A stretch of DNA of 12,335 nucleotides from JAHJBR01 sp040757035 (lineage in GTDB: Archaea > Micrarchaeota > Micrarchaeia > Anstonellales > Bilamarchaeaceae), in contig JBFLYM010000028.1 of the NCBI GenBank assembly GCA_040757035.1, positions 1 to 12,335 on the forward strand, written 5' to 3'. Shown here in pieces: positions 6,986 to 12,335 of the stretch (positions within the stretch are counted from its first letter, which is position 1; every line of letters starts with the position of its first letter). The position numbers and the translations under genes were made by a program. Below the pieces are notes generated by a model. That model worked only from the letters and a program-made list of their open reading frames with translations, made no database searches and was not told where the DNA came from.

Positions 6986-7000
6986 ACCTATTAAATAGGT
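6986..7000. promoter_or_regulatory. Perfect 15-nt palindrome over the pyrB promoter
   Basis: ACCTATT, a central A, then AATAGGT form a perfect inverted repeat. Read on the minus strand, its centre TATTTAATA also serves as a TATA-like box about 31 nt before the pyrB ATG. It lies only 5 nt from the TTATAAATA box facing archease. A repressor dimer bound here could control pyrB and perhaps both directions; that role is inference. Confidence 0.5.
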
Positions 7001-7005
7001 TTCTG

Positions 7006-7014
7006 TTATAAATA
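7006..7014 (+). promoter_or_regulatory. TATA box for archease
   Basis: TTATAAATA is a good archaeal TATA box on the plus strand. Transcription would be expected near 7035, giving a leader of about 65 nt that contains the 23-bp tandem repeat before the archease ATG at 7102. Confidence 0.5.
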
Positions 7015-7044
7015 ACACGCTCCGCGAAAAAAAATTGAAAAACA

Positions 7045-7101
7045 TTAGGGAAAAAATTGGAGAAAAGTTAGGGAAAAGGTCTGAAAAAAGTTAGGGAAAA
7101 T
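7045..7101 (+). repeat. 23-bp tandem repeat in the archease leader
   Basis: TTAGGGAAAA starts at 7045, 7068 and 7091, an exact 23-bp period. The rest of each unit is A/G-rich (AATTGGAGAAAAG, then GGTCTGAAAAAAG). The third unit runs straight into the archease start (TTAGGGAAAATATG), so its AGGG sits 5 nt before the ATG and may be the ribosome site. A weak earlier unit may start at 7022. It lies inside the predicted 5' leader. Confidence 0.7.
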
Positions 7102-7539
7102 ATGCCATTTAAAATTCTTGAACATATCGCTGATATTGGAATAATTGCAGAAGGCAAAACCTTTGAAAATGCACTTGAAGAAACAGCGTACGGAATGTTT
7201 CTGTTGATGAAAGATTCGTTAATAAAAGATTCAATCTCTGCTAAAATAGATAAAATGGAAAAAATGGGTAAAATAGATAAAATTGAAGTTTCGGTACAAA
7301 ACGAGGATAAAGAGGAATTGGTAGTATTTCTTTTTTCAGAAATTCTTGCAAAATGTGAAATTGGTGGTTTTTCACCAATAGCAATGAATGTGAAGTCTTA
7401 CGATGGCAAAACTATTAATGTTGAAGTTTTGGGAGAATACAAAACACTTAAAAATATAATAAAAGCAATAACATTTCATATGCTTGAGGTAGAACAAGAA
7501 AAAGATGGATGGAAAATTCAGATTCTGTTTGATATCTAA
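7102..7539 (+). CDS. Archease (RtcB tRNA-splicing ligase cofactor)
   Basis: Archease speeds guanylylation and turnover of the RNA ligase RtcB, and in archaea also assists tRNA methylation. The 145 residues fit the family. The N terminus PFKILEHIADIGI matches the F-x-(I/L)-x-HTADIGI signature, with Ile in place of the usual Thr after His8; Asp11 is the expected metal ligand. The motifs ENALEETAYGMF and VVFLFSEIL, the C-terminal IKAITFHML, and the final Asp144 (ILFDI) are also typical. A charged Lys/Asp/Met-rich insertion at about residues 48-62 is low in complexity. It is divergent from pyrB and 46 nt ahead of the NCS2 permease, with which it may be transcribed. No RtcB gene is in the window. 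Confidence 0.92.
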   Translation: MPFKILEHIADIGIIAEGKTFENALEETAYGMFLLMKDSLIKDSISAKIDKMEKMGKIDKIEVSVQNEDKEELVVFLFSEILAKCEIGGFSPIAMNVKSYDGKTINVEVLGEYKTLKNIIKAITFHMLEVEQEKDGWKIQILFDI

Positions 7540-7574
7540 GTTTTCTAGGTTCTTTTTCTGAGTTCTGTTTGATA
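7523..7574 (+). repeat. 12-bp direct repeat around the archease stop
   Basis: TTCTGTTTGATA occurs at 7523-7534 inside the last archease codons and again at 7563-7574 in the spacer. It looks like a small local duplication of the gene end. No function is evident. Confidence 0.5.
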
Positions 7575-7585
7575 GTTTGATATAT

Positions 7586-8902
7586 ATGATATTTAATTTC
7601 GGAAAATTGAATGTAAAAGATGAATTTATAGCTGCGCTTACGGTATTTTTTGCTTCTTCATACATTTTATTTATAAATCCGCAAATATTAGCAGAAGCAG
7701 GAATGGATTTTGATGGTGCTTTCTTTGCAACAACACTCAGTGCAGCACTCGGAACACTTATCCTCGGCTTGCTCGCGAATAAGCCATATTTAATCGCACC
7801 AGGTATGATGCTAAGCATATTTTTTACATCTACAATGATAAAAACATTCGGAATAAGCTGGCAAATTTCTCTTGCAGCATCATTTTTTGTTGGCGTAATC
7901 CTTCTTGTGCTTTCTTTGAGCAAGATAAGAATATGGTTCGCTGAAGCAATACCATTGAGTTTGAGATATGGAATTTTGGGTGGAGTAGGATTACTTCTTA
8001 TCACCGTAGGATTTAAAAATGCCGGATTAATTATACCTACCGAATTTACAGAACCTGTTGTTGGTAGTATATTTGGAACAGGAGCGCTGCTTGCGATATT
8101 TGGTTTTTTTATCACTAGTCTTTTTTTTATAAAGAAAATAAAGGGTGCTTTCCTTATAGGAATTTTATTTACTACAATACTTGCGATAATAATCTCAGTA
8201 TATGGCGGACATTCACCTGAACTCGTTATTTTAGGGTTACCAAAAAACCTTGATGCAGTTGCATTAAAATATGATATCCCTGGTCTTTTGAATTCTAATT
8301 TTATTTCAATAATACTTGCACTTTTTATGGTTACGTTTTTTGATACTCTTGGAACTTCTACAGCCTTGCTCATAAGAGGAAAATATATAAATAGAAAAAA
8401 AGGATATGTAAGGGACCTTGACAAAGTGATGCTCGGCGATTCTATTGCGACTATTTTTGGTTCAGTGCTTGGTTCTTCACCGCAAATTGTTTACGCTGAG
8501 AGTGCATCGGCTTATGAAGCAGGAGGAAAAACCGGCCTTACCTCGGTATTTATATGTATATTTTTTATTTTATCTCTTTTTTTCCTTCCGTTTATAAAGA
8601 TTGTTCCCATTGAGGCAACAGCATCAGTAATAATAATAGTTGGACTATTGATGTTGGAAGGAATGAAAAAAATAGATCTGCGCGATTATAGTGAGAACAT
8701 TCCCGCATTTTTCTGCCTTGCGGCAATACCAATTACCTTTTCAATAAGTCATGGTATAGGTCTTGCAGCAATATTATATGTAATGTTAAAAATATTCTCG
8801 GGAAGAATAGACGAGATACACCTTGGAATGTGGATAACTACAGCGCTCTTTCTTCTTGATTTCTCTGGTTTATTGAATATGTTGATCCTACTGATCCATT
8901 AA
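7586..8902 (+). CDS. NCS2 family purine permease (AzgA-like adenine/guanine/hypoxanthine transporter)
   Basis: This is an integral membrane nucleobase importer, probably proton-coupled. The 438 residues and roughly 14 hydrophobic segments fit the AzgA branch of NCS2. Diagnostic stretches are DEFIAALTVFFASSYILFIN, the helix with NKPYLIAPGMMLSIFF, FFDTLGTSTALL (Asp253-Thr257), and SPQIVYAESASA with GGKTGLTSV, where Glu305 is the conserved substrate-binding acidic residue. Uracil-type NCS2 members lack this layout, so purine is the better guess, but specificity is inferred. The ATG at 7586 is used; a TTG three codons upstream is the only near alternative. It sits 46 nt after archease and beside the pyrimidine genes, suggesting salvage alongside de novo synthesis. 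Confidence 0.88.
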   Translation: MIFNFGKLNVKDEFIAALTVFFASSYILFINPQILAEAGMDFDGAFFATTLSAALGTLILGLLANKPYLIAPGMMLSIFFTSTMIKTFGISWQISLAASFFVGVILLVLSLSKIRIWFAEAIPLSLRYGILGGVGLLLITVGFKNAGLIIPTEFTEPVVGSIFGTGALLAIFGFFITSLFFIKKIKGAFLIGILFTTILAIIISVYGGHSPELVILGLPKNLDAVALKYDIPGLLNSNFISIILALFMVTFFDTLGTSTALLIRGKYINRKKGYVRDLDKVMLGDSIATIFGSVLGSSPQIVYAESASAYEAGGKTGLTSVFICIFFILSLFFLPFIKIVPIEATASVIIIVGLLMLEGMKKIDLRDYSENIPAFFCLAAIPITFSISHGIGLAAILYVMLKIFSGRIDEIHLGMWITTALFLLDFSGLLNMLILLIH

Positions 8903-8926
8903 ATACCAATCCATTAAAAAAACTTG

Positions 8927-9664
8927 ATGCCAATGGTCCGAACCAACTGCCTCACAAATTTTTTTTCGTGGATAGGATGGACGAACATAAAAAATGGCGG
9001 TGCGCATTCTGTCCTTGTCGTCGCACTCGTATTTTTCGCAATCGGAACCGTTCTTATAGCAGCAATGTATGACGACGAATTGAAACTACTCACAATAATG
9101 GCGATTTTTACTGTTATTTATCTCGCATGCGGAAACTGGAGGAAGACAAAACATTTCTTTCTTGCCTTCCTATTCGGCGGAGTATGCGAAAACGTCGCGG
9201 TAATGTTCGGAATATGGAATTATTCACATGCACACTATCTTCCAGTACCTCTATGGCTTCCATTTGGATGGGGACTCGCGGTTGTTTTTTTAGATGAAAT
9301 TCTACCATCGCGCGTGCAAAACAAACCGCATTTTTCGTGGAAAGCAATACTCGCGGCACTCGCAGGCACGTTTTTGCTCGGGATTGTTTTTACAAACGAA
9401 TTGCTAACTACGTTTGCGTTCGTAGCGGCTACGATATTTTTTTTTCTATCCGGTAAGTACGGTAAAGACGAAGTCTCAGCAGGAAGCGGTGCCGCAGTTC
9501 TCTGCACGGTTACGGAATCCGTGAACATTTTGGCAGGTAATTGGCATTATACTGTTGCGGTGTTCGGTACTCCATTGTGGCTGCCACTTTGCTGGTTCAA
9601 CGCATTTCTGATAATGAGAAGAATAATACATTCGGATTTGCGAGCGATATACTCAACTTATTGA
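8927..9664 (+). CDS. Multi-pass membrane protein with internally duplicated E-x-V...W-x-Y...PLWLP motif
   Basis: No family is named with confidence. There are about seven hydrophobic segments. Numbering from the ATG at 8933, a pattern occurs twice: Glu86-Asn-Val, Trp95-x-Tyr97, Pro106-Leu-Trp-Leu-Pro, Trp113; and Glu195-Ser-Val, Trp204-x-Tyr206, Pro214-Leu-Trp-Leu-Pro, Trp221. Spacing is conserved (Glu to Trp 9 in both), so the protein is an internal duplication of a helical unit. The paired Glu and aromatic residues inside the membrane could line a site, which is inference. The start is uncertain between the ATGs at 8927 and 8933; no ribosome site is clear. The gene looks richer in GC than its neighbours. 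It begins 24 nt after the permease stop. Confidence 0.7.
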   Translation: MPMVRTNCLTNFFSWIGWTNIKNGGAHSVLVVALVFFAIGTVLIAAMYDDELKLLTIMAIFTVIYLACGNWRKTKHFFLAFLFGGVCENVAVMFGIWNYSHAHYLPVPLWLPFGWGLAVVFLDEILPSRVQNKPHFSWKAILAALAGTFLLGIVFTNELLTTFAFVAATIFFFLSGKYGKDEVSAGSGAAVLCTVTESVNILAGNWHYTVAVFGTPLWLPLCWFNAFLIMRRIIHSDLRAIYSTY

Positions 9665-9728
9665 GATACAACTTAAGTTTAATCCGAAATGCGAAGTTTT
9701 TTATTTACTCGCGGATTTATTGGTGTTC

Positions 9729-10094
9729 ATGAAAATTTTGGTTTTTGGAAATCCATTCATAAATGGAGATTCAATCGTTTTTAATATAGTTAAAAAACTT
9801 AAAAGAAAGTTTTGTTTTAAGATATTAGAATCGGTTGAAGATATAGAAAACGAGGGAAAAAATTTGCTAATTTTAGATAGCGCAGAAGGTATATCCAAGA
9901 TATGCATACTTAAAGATTTGGATAGATTAGAAACGAATGCATTATATTCTATGCATGATTTTGATATTGCGCTTACGCTTAAATTGCTTAAAAAGATAGG
10001 AAAAATAGAATCAGTAACAATAATTGCAGTTCCAAAAGGATACGCATTGAAAAAAGCGCTAATCGAAACAGAACTCGCAATAACAAAATTATAA
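9729..10094 (+). CDS. Short hydrogenase-maturation-peptidase-like (M52/HycI-like) protein
   Basis: The 121-aa product has the layout of M52 hydrogenase maturation endopeptidases, which trim the large subunit of NiFe hydrogenases. It opens MKILVFGNPFINGDSIVFN, matching GN-P-L-x-x-D-D-G, then has LLILDSAEG, and later SMHDFDIALTLKLLKK with VTIIAVPKG. Asp14, Asp50 and His76 fall where the family's three nickel-binding residues are expected. The protein is shorter than the usual 150-165 aa, with trimmed loops. No hydrogenase subunit or other maturation gene is in the window. It may serve a distant hydrogenase, have another substrate, or have lost protease function. The ATG at 9729 is chosen because GGTG lies just upstream. 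Confidence 0.65.
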   Translation: MKILVFGNPFINGDSIVFNIVKKLKRKFCFKILESVEDIENEGKNLLILDSAEGISKICILKDLDRLETNALYSMHDFDIALTLKLLKKIGKIESVTIIAVPKGYALKKALIETELAITKL

Positions 10095-10095
10095 A

Positions 10096-10281
10096 CTTGT
10101 TTTCGAAGAGCTTGAACCAAAACAGATGGCGTTCACGAACCCGAAGTCGTTGTAAAAGCGCGCGCGTTTTGTAAAGTCAAGTTAGACGCACGAGCAGAAA
10201 TACAAGTAAAAAATCCCAGCAGTCATTGAACAAGCAATTGTGGTTGTCAAAGGCGACCGCAGAGTTCCGAACCCTGCCTAA
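10096..10281 (+). pseudogene. Possible frameshifted coding remnant, unknown protein
   Basis: The gap between the peptidase-like gene and the radical SAM gene holds protein-like stretches in all three plus-strand frames. LVFEELEPKQMAF appears in one frame from 10096. EPEVVVKARAFCKVK and DARAEIQVK, in another, run from about 10137 to a TGA at 10227-10229. IPAVIEQAIVVVKGDRRVP, in a third frame, runs to a TAA at 10279-10281. The last two frames could be joined by a one- or two-base slip in the six-A run at 10208-10213. This suggests the 3' end of a decayed gene, with the 28-base repeat embedded in it. I do not recognise the protein. It may also be chance. Confidence 0.3.
10155..10182 (+). repeat. 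28-base direct repeat, copy 2
   Basis: This copy is identical to 100-127 and in the same orientation, 10,055 bp away. Here it is not in an intact gene but inside the possible coding remnant, where it would encode part of VVVKARAFCKVK. If that frame is real, the repeat may come from this gene, and copy 1 would then be the transplanted one. Confidence 0.85.
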
Positions 10282-10297
10282 AATTTCAATTCATCTT

Positions 10298-11188
10298 TTA
10301 CTCACACTTAAGTTTTGTCTGTTTTTCCTTAAACACTGGTATTTCAATCCTTTTAATACCATATTTTCTCCGTGCAGTTTCCACTACTTTGTAAATTTTT
10401 CTAGTGTATTCTTTTTGGGCATATGCTCTCTTATAAAGGGCTAAACATTTTGGTAACAGTTCTGAAAATTCTTCTCTGATCAAAGACAAGATGCGTTTTC
10501 TGCACGATGCCCTTAGATCCAAAACCCCTGGAATTATGTGTTCTGCTCCAGCATCACTTACTGCTTTCACCACACCATTTATATTTTCAAAATTATCGGT
10601 TAAATACGGGAATATTGGCATGAATAATACATCCACCTCTACACCTACATCTGATAACTGTTTTATTGCGTCAAGACGCTCTTTGGTTGATGGAGCCCTT
10701 GGTTCGATTTTACAGCGAATATCTTCATCTATGGTAGTTATGGTAAAACTGACACCTACCGTTCCTTGTTTTGTCATTTCTGAAAGCAGGTCTATATCAC
10801 GCAAAATTAGATTTGATTTTGTTGCGACAAATACTGGATTTTTATGCTTTGCGAAAACCTCCAGAATCTGCTGAGTGATTTTAAACCTCTTCTCTGCTGG
10901 CTGATAGGGATCACATACTGAACCAATGAGGACTCTATCTTTTTCCCATTTTGGACTTAAGAGTTCCTTACCCAAAACATTGGCTGCATTTGCTTTTACA
11001 AGAATCTTTGTATCAAAATCAACGCCAGTATTGTATCCCAAGTATTCGTGAGTATAGCGGGCAAAACAATAAGGACAGGAATGCTCACAGCCTCTGTATG
11101 GATTCACACTCCATTTGAATGGCGGACCCTTCTTGCCAAGGTAATGAAGAAAGGATTTACATTTGATTACTTGATAATAAACTGACAT
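10298..11188 (-). CDS. SPL-like radical SAM protein (spore photoproduct lyase / Rv2578c-type)
   Basis: This is a radical SAM enzyme with the 4Fe-4S cluster motif CEHSCPYC (Cys34, Cys38, Cys41). Its N terminus (SVNPYRGC) and core motifs SVCDPYQPAEK, TKSNLILRD, SFTITTIDE, EPRAPSTKERLDAI and LFMPIFPYLTDN are typical of the SPL-like / Rv2578c group. Most members have no known substrate, so DNA photoproduct repair should not be assumed. Length is 296 aa from the ATG at 11188, which has GGA about 8 nt upstream and follows the previous stop by 2 nt. A TTG at 11218 would lie inside the previous gene. It is the last gene of a three-gene leftward unit. Confidence 0.88.
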   Translation of the reverse strand: MSVYYQVIKCKSFLHYLGKKGPPFKWSVNPYRGCEHSCPYCFARYTHEYLGYNTGVDFDTKILVKANAANVLGKELLSPKWEKDRVLIGSVCDPYQPAEKRFKITQQILEVFAKHKNPVFVATKSNLILRDIDLLSEMTKQGTVGVSFTITTIDEDIRCKIEPRAPSTKERLDAIKQLSDVGVEVDVLFMPIFPYLTDNFENINGVVKAVSDAGAEHIIPGVLDLRASCRKRILSLIREEFSELLPKCLALYKRAYAQKEYTRKIYKVVETARRKYGIKRIEIPVFKEKQTKLKCE

Positions 11189-11190
11189 TG

Positions 11191-11655
11191 TTATTTTCCT
11201 TTTGGGGCAGAATACCAATCCTTATTCCCTTTAAGGAATTCCTCAATCCCCTTTCTCTTAATTTTTCTTAAATTCTTTATATGGGCATCACCATGAGAAG
11301 GTTTGAGGAAATCTAAATGCTTGCATGTTTCAATTTCATCGCATTCCCAGCAGCCATCATATCCCTTTTTTACACTGCATTTCCTTATCTTGCAGAAAGG
11401 CGGACCTCCACCACCCCTGCAGGCTTTCTTGCAACGCATTTTTACCAATGCACCCAACACTTCATAACATTCCTTGTAGTTTTTGTATGCTGCAAAGAAT
11501 GGCATTGTAGCCAGATATTCTGCTGTTTTATCAAATTTTGTTTCTCTTAATTCTTTTCTGAGGTCCCTTGCTAAATCTGCTGCCTTTTGCCTATAGCCAA
11601 TACAATCCCCACAGTAAAGACCACAGTATGCGATTAAATCTCTTTCTTTAGTCAT
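11191..11655 (-). CDS. Cysteine-rich DUF3795-like protein
   Basis: Numbering from the ATG at 11655 gives 154 aa. The N-terminal CGLYCGDC (Cys11, Cys15, Cys18) is typical of DUF3795 proteins, whose role is unknown but whose cysteines probably bind metal. A second cluster follows: a CKKAC pair, then GGGGPPFC, KC, and GCWECDE with a later Cys, about ten cysteines in all. The gene ATG overlaps the stop of the upstream membrane-protein gene in ATGACTAA, and GGAG sits 9 nt before it, so translation is probably coupled. An ATG three codons earlier touches that GGAG and is less likely. It is followed 2 nt later by the radical SAM gene, so the two may work together. Confidence 0.8.
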   Translation of the reverse strand: MTKERDLIAYCGLYCGDCIGYRQKAADLARDLRKELRETKFDKTAEYLATMPFFAAYKNYKECYEVLGALVKMRCKKACRGGGGPPFCKIRKCSVKKGYDGCWECDEIETCKHLDFLKPSHGDAHIKNLRKIKRKGIEEFLKGNKDWYSAPKGK

Positions 11656-12148
11656 TTTTTTCATCTCCTTTTTCTATAACCTTAAATCTCCCAAAAATTA
11701 CAGCCAGCAAAATTCCAAATATTACCAAACTCAGCAAGGTATTTATCAATTGAACCTGAATCAAGATTGTTGGGTAGACGAAAAGCATCCACTGATTGAA
11801 TGCTTCTGGCACTGCTTTTATAAACCCGATCATCAGACCAAAAGATAATCCTCTTTTCCACCCAGTTCCAGGAATACTCTTATAAAGCAGTAAATACAGG
11901 ATTATAAATACTATCTCCAGAAATATGCTGAATAACATTGTTAGTAAAAGCCAATTGCCCAATCCACCAAAGTAGTCCATTGATTTAGTCGAAGGATGTC
12001 CTTTATATTGCTCGTATATTCCCGAGACAATTGGATTTTGGTAGAGCAAATTACCCACAAACATCTGAAGGATTATAACGACAATTCCCCAAATTACTAC
12101 TTTTTTGTAGTTGATTGTGATTTTCATGGTTTTTCCCTTTTCTTTCAT
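11648..12148 (-). CDS. Small four-helix membrane protein, unknown function
   Basis: This is a 166-aa integral membrane protein with hydrophobic segments at about residues 18-36, 65-88, 100-118 and 130-151. A conserved-looking loop reads YKSIPGTGWKRGLSFGLMIG before the third helix; small uncharacterised bacterial and archaeal membrane proteins carry similar SIPGxGWKxGL loops. It has no catalytic motif. The ATG at 12148 is used; an internal ATG at 12127 has AGGG 7 nt upstream and may be the true start. It heads the leftward unit with the DUF3795-like and radical SAM genes; its last 8 nt overlap the next start. A TATA-like AT-rich stretch lies at 12178-12189. Confidence 0.65.
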   Translation of the reverse strand: MKEKGKTMKITINYKKVVIWGIVVIILQMFVGNLLYQNPIVSGIYEQYKGHPSTKSMDYFGGLGNWLLLTMLFSIFLEIVFIILYLLLYKSIPGTGWKRGLSFGLMIGFIKAVPEAFNQWMLFVYPTILIQVQLINTLLSLVIFGILLAVIFGRFKVIEKGDEKND

Positions 12149-12177
12149 TCTAAATTATTTTTCGACCTTTCATTGCA

Positions 12178-12189
12178 TATTAAATAATA
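12178..12189 (-). promoter_or_regulatory. Possible TATA box of the leftward three-gene unit
   Basis: ATTATTTAATAT on the minus strand is TATA-like and sits about 35 nt before the ATG at 12148. Transcription would start just ahead of that ATG. It lies between the unit and the end of the partial gene at the window edge. The call rests on base composition. Confidence 0.3.
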
Positions 12190-12211
12190 GCTTATTAAAC
12201 CCTTAAACTTC

Positions 12212-12335
12212 CTAAATTCCCAAACTTTTAGGTACCATGAAACCTAAAATATCAGTTATTTCTTTCTGTTGCTTCGTCAATTCTGCCACAACAATCTCAT
12301 TTTCATAAACTTTGCATTTAAGATTTCTGAGCGTG
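12212..12335 (-). CDS. C-terminal fragment of a probable transposase (cut by the window edge)
   Basis: The last 40 codons of a leftward gene run off the right edge and end in a TAG at 12214-12212. The tail contains LKCKVYENEIVVAELTKQQK, then EITDILGF and PKSLGI. A short beta stretch followed by ELTKxQxEIxxxLG is what I know from the C termini of IS4/IS1634-type transposases. That makes an insertion-sequence end likely but unproven, since the DDE core lies outside the window. No terminal inverted repeat is obvious in 12149-12211. Confidence 0.45.
   Translation of the reverse strand, partial: TLRNLKCKVYENEIVVAELTKQQKEITDILGFMVPKSLGI

Noticed and set aside
7045..7101. The 23-bp repeats as a CRISPR array
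   Set aside because: The units are directly adjacent with no unique spacers, A-rich and only partly conserved; they are simple tandem repeats.
7372..8424. Leftward frame of 350 codons opposite archease and the permease
   Set aside because: It runs antisense to two genes with clear family motifs, and its own translation has no recognisable domain or ribosome site.
9235..9528. Leftward frame of 97 codons
   Set aside because: It is a shadow of the duplicated-motif membrane protein gene.
10226..10444. Rightward frame of 72 codons starting in the remnant region
   Set aside because: Most of it is antisense to the radical SAM gene's 3' end, and the start has no ribosome site.
1..12335. tRNA or rRNA genes
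   Set aside because: I saw no cloverleaf with the usual TTC-containing arm or CCA-like end, and no rRNA-like conserved stretch; a tRNA scan would settle it.

Overview
The window reads as archaeal DNA from an AT-rich genome. The evidence is an aspartate carbamoyltransferase catalytic and zinc-binding regulatory subunit pair, an archease gene, TATA-like boxes about 25 nt ahead of some starts (leaderless style), archaeal-type Shine-Dalgarno sites (GGTGA, AGGTGA) at others, and a TTG start. The small compact genes and the many short unknown proteins would suit a DPANN-type lineage, but nothing here proves a taxon.

Layout. (1) 1-962: a leftward MFS transporter that stops after about TM9, exactly where a 28-base repeat begins. 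(2) 1165-3784: two rightward surface proteins rich in N-glycosylation sequons. They share a four-cysteine extracellular domain. (3) 3831-6962: a leftward cluster read as pyrB, pyrI, a Sua5/TsaC-type threonylcarbamoyl-AMP synthase, then four small unknown proteins (83, 104, 55 and 88 aa). (4) 6963-7101: the divergent promoter region between pyrB and archease, holding a perfect 15-nt palindrome and a 23-bp tandem repeat. (5) 7102-10094: rightward archease, an AzgA-like NCS2 purine permease, a membrane protein with an internally duplicated motif, and a short orphan relative of the hydrogenase-maturation peptidases. (6) 10095-10297: no intact gene; it holds the second copy of the 28-base repeat and what looks like frameshifted coding debris. 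(7) 10298-12148: a leftward three-gene unit (small membrane protein, cysteine-rich DUF3795-like protein, SPL-like radical SAM protein) with tight spacing and clear Shine-Dalgarno sites. (8) 12212-12335: the tail of a leftward gene that resembles a transposase C-terminus.

How it fits together. The middle of the window has a nucleotide theme: de novo pyrimidine synthesis (PyrB/PyrI) beside a nucleobase importer. It also has an RNA-modification or RNA-repair theme: threonylcarbamoyladenosine synthesis (Sua5) and archease, the RtcB ligase cofactor. Both ends look rearranged: the truncated transporter, the identical 28-base repeats about 10 kb apart, the decayed coding debris and the possible insertion-sequence tail all suggest recombination. 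A metagenome assembly join at the repeat is an alternative that cannot be excluded from sequence alone. The most unusual items are the two four-cysteine surface proteins, the small-protein string behind sua5, the orphan peptidase-like protein and the repeat-bounded layout.
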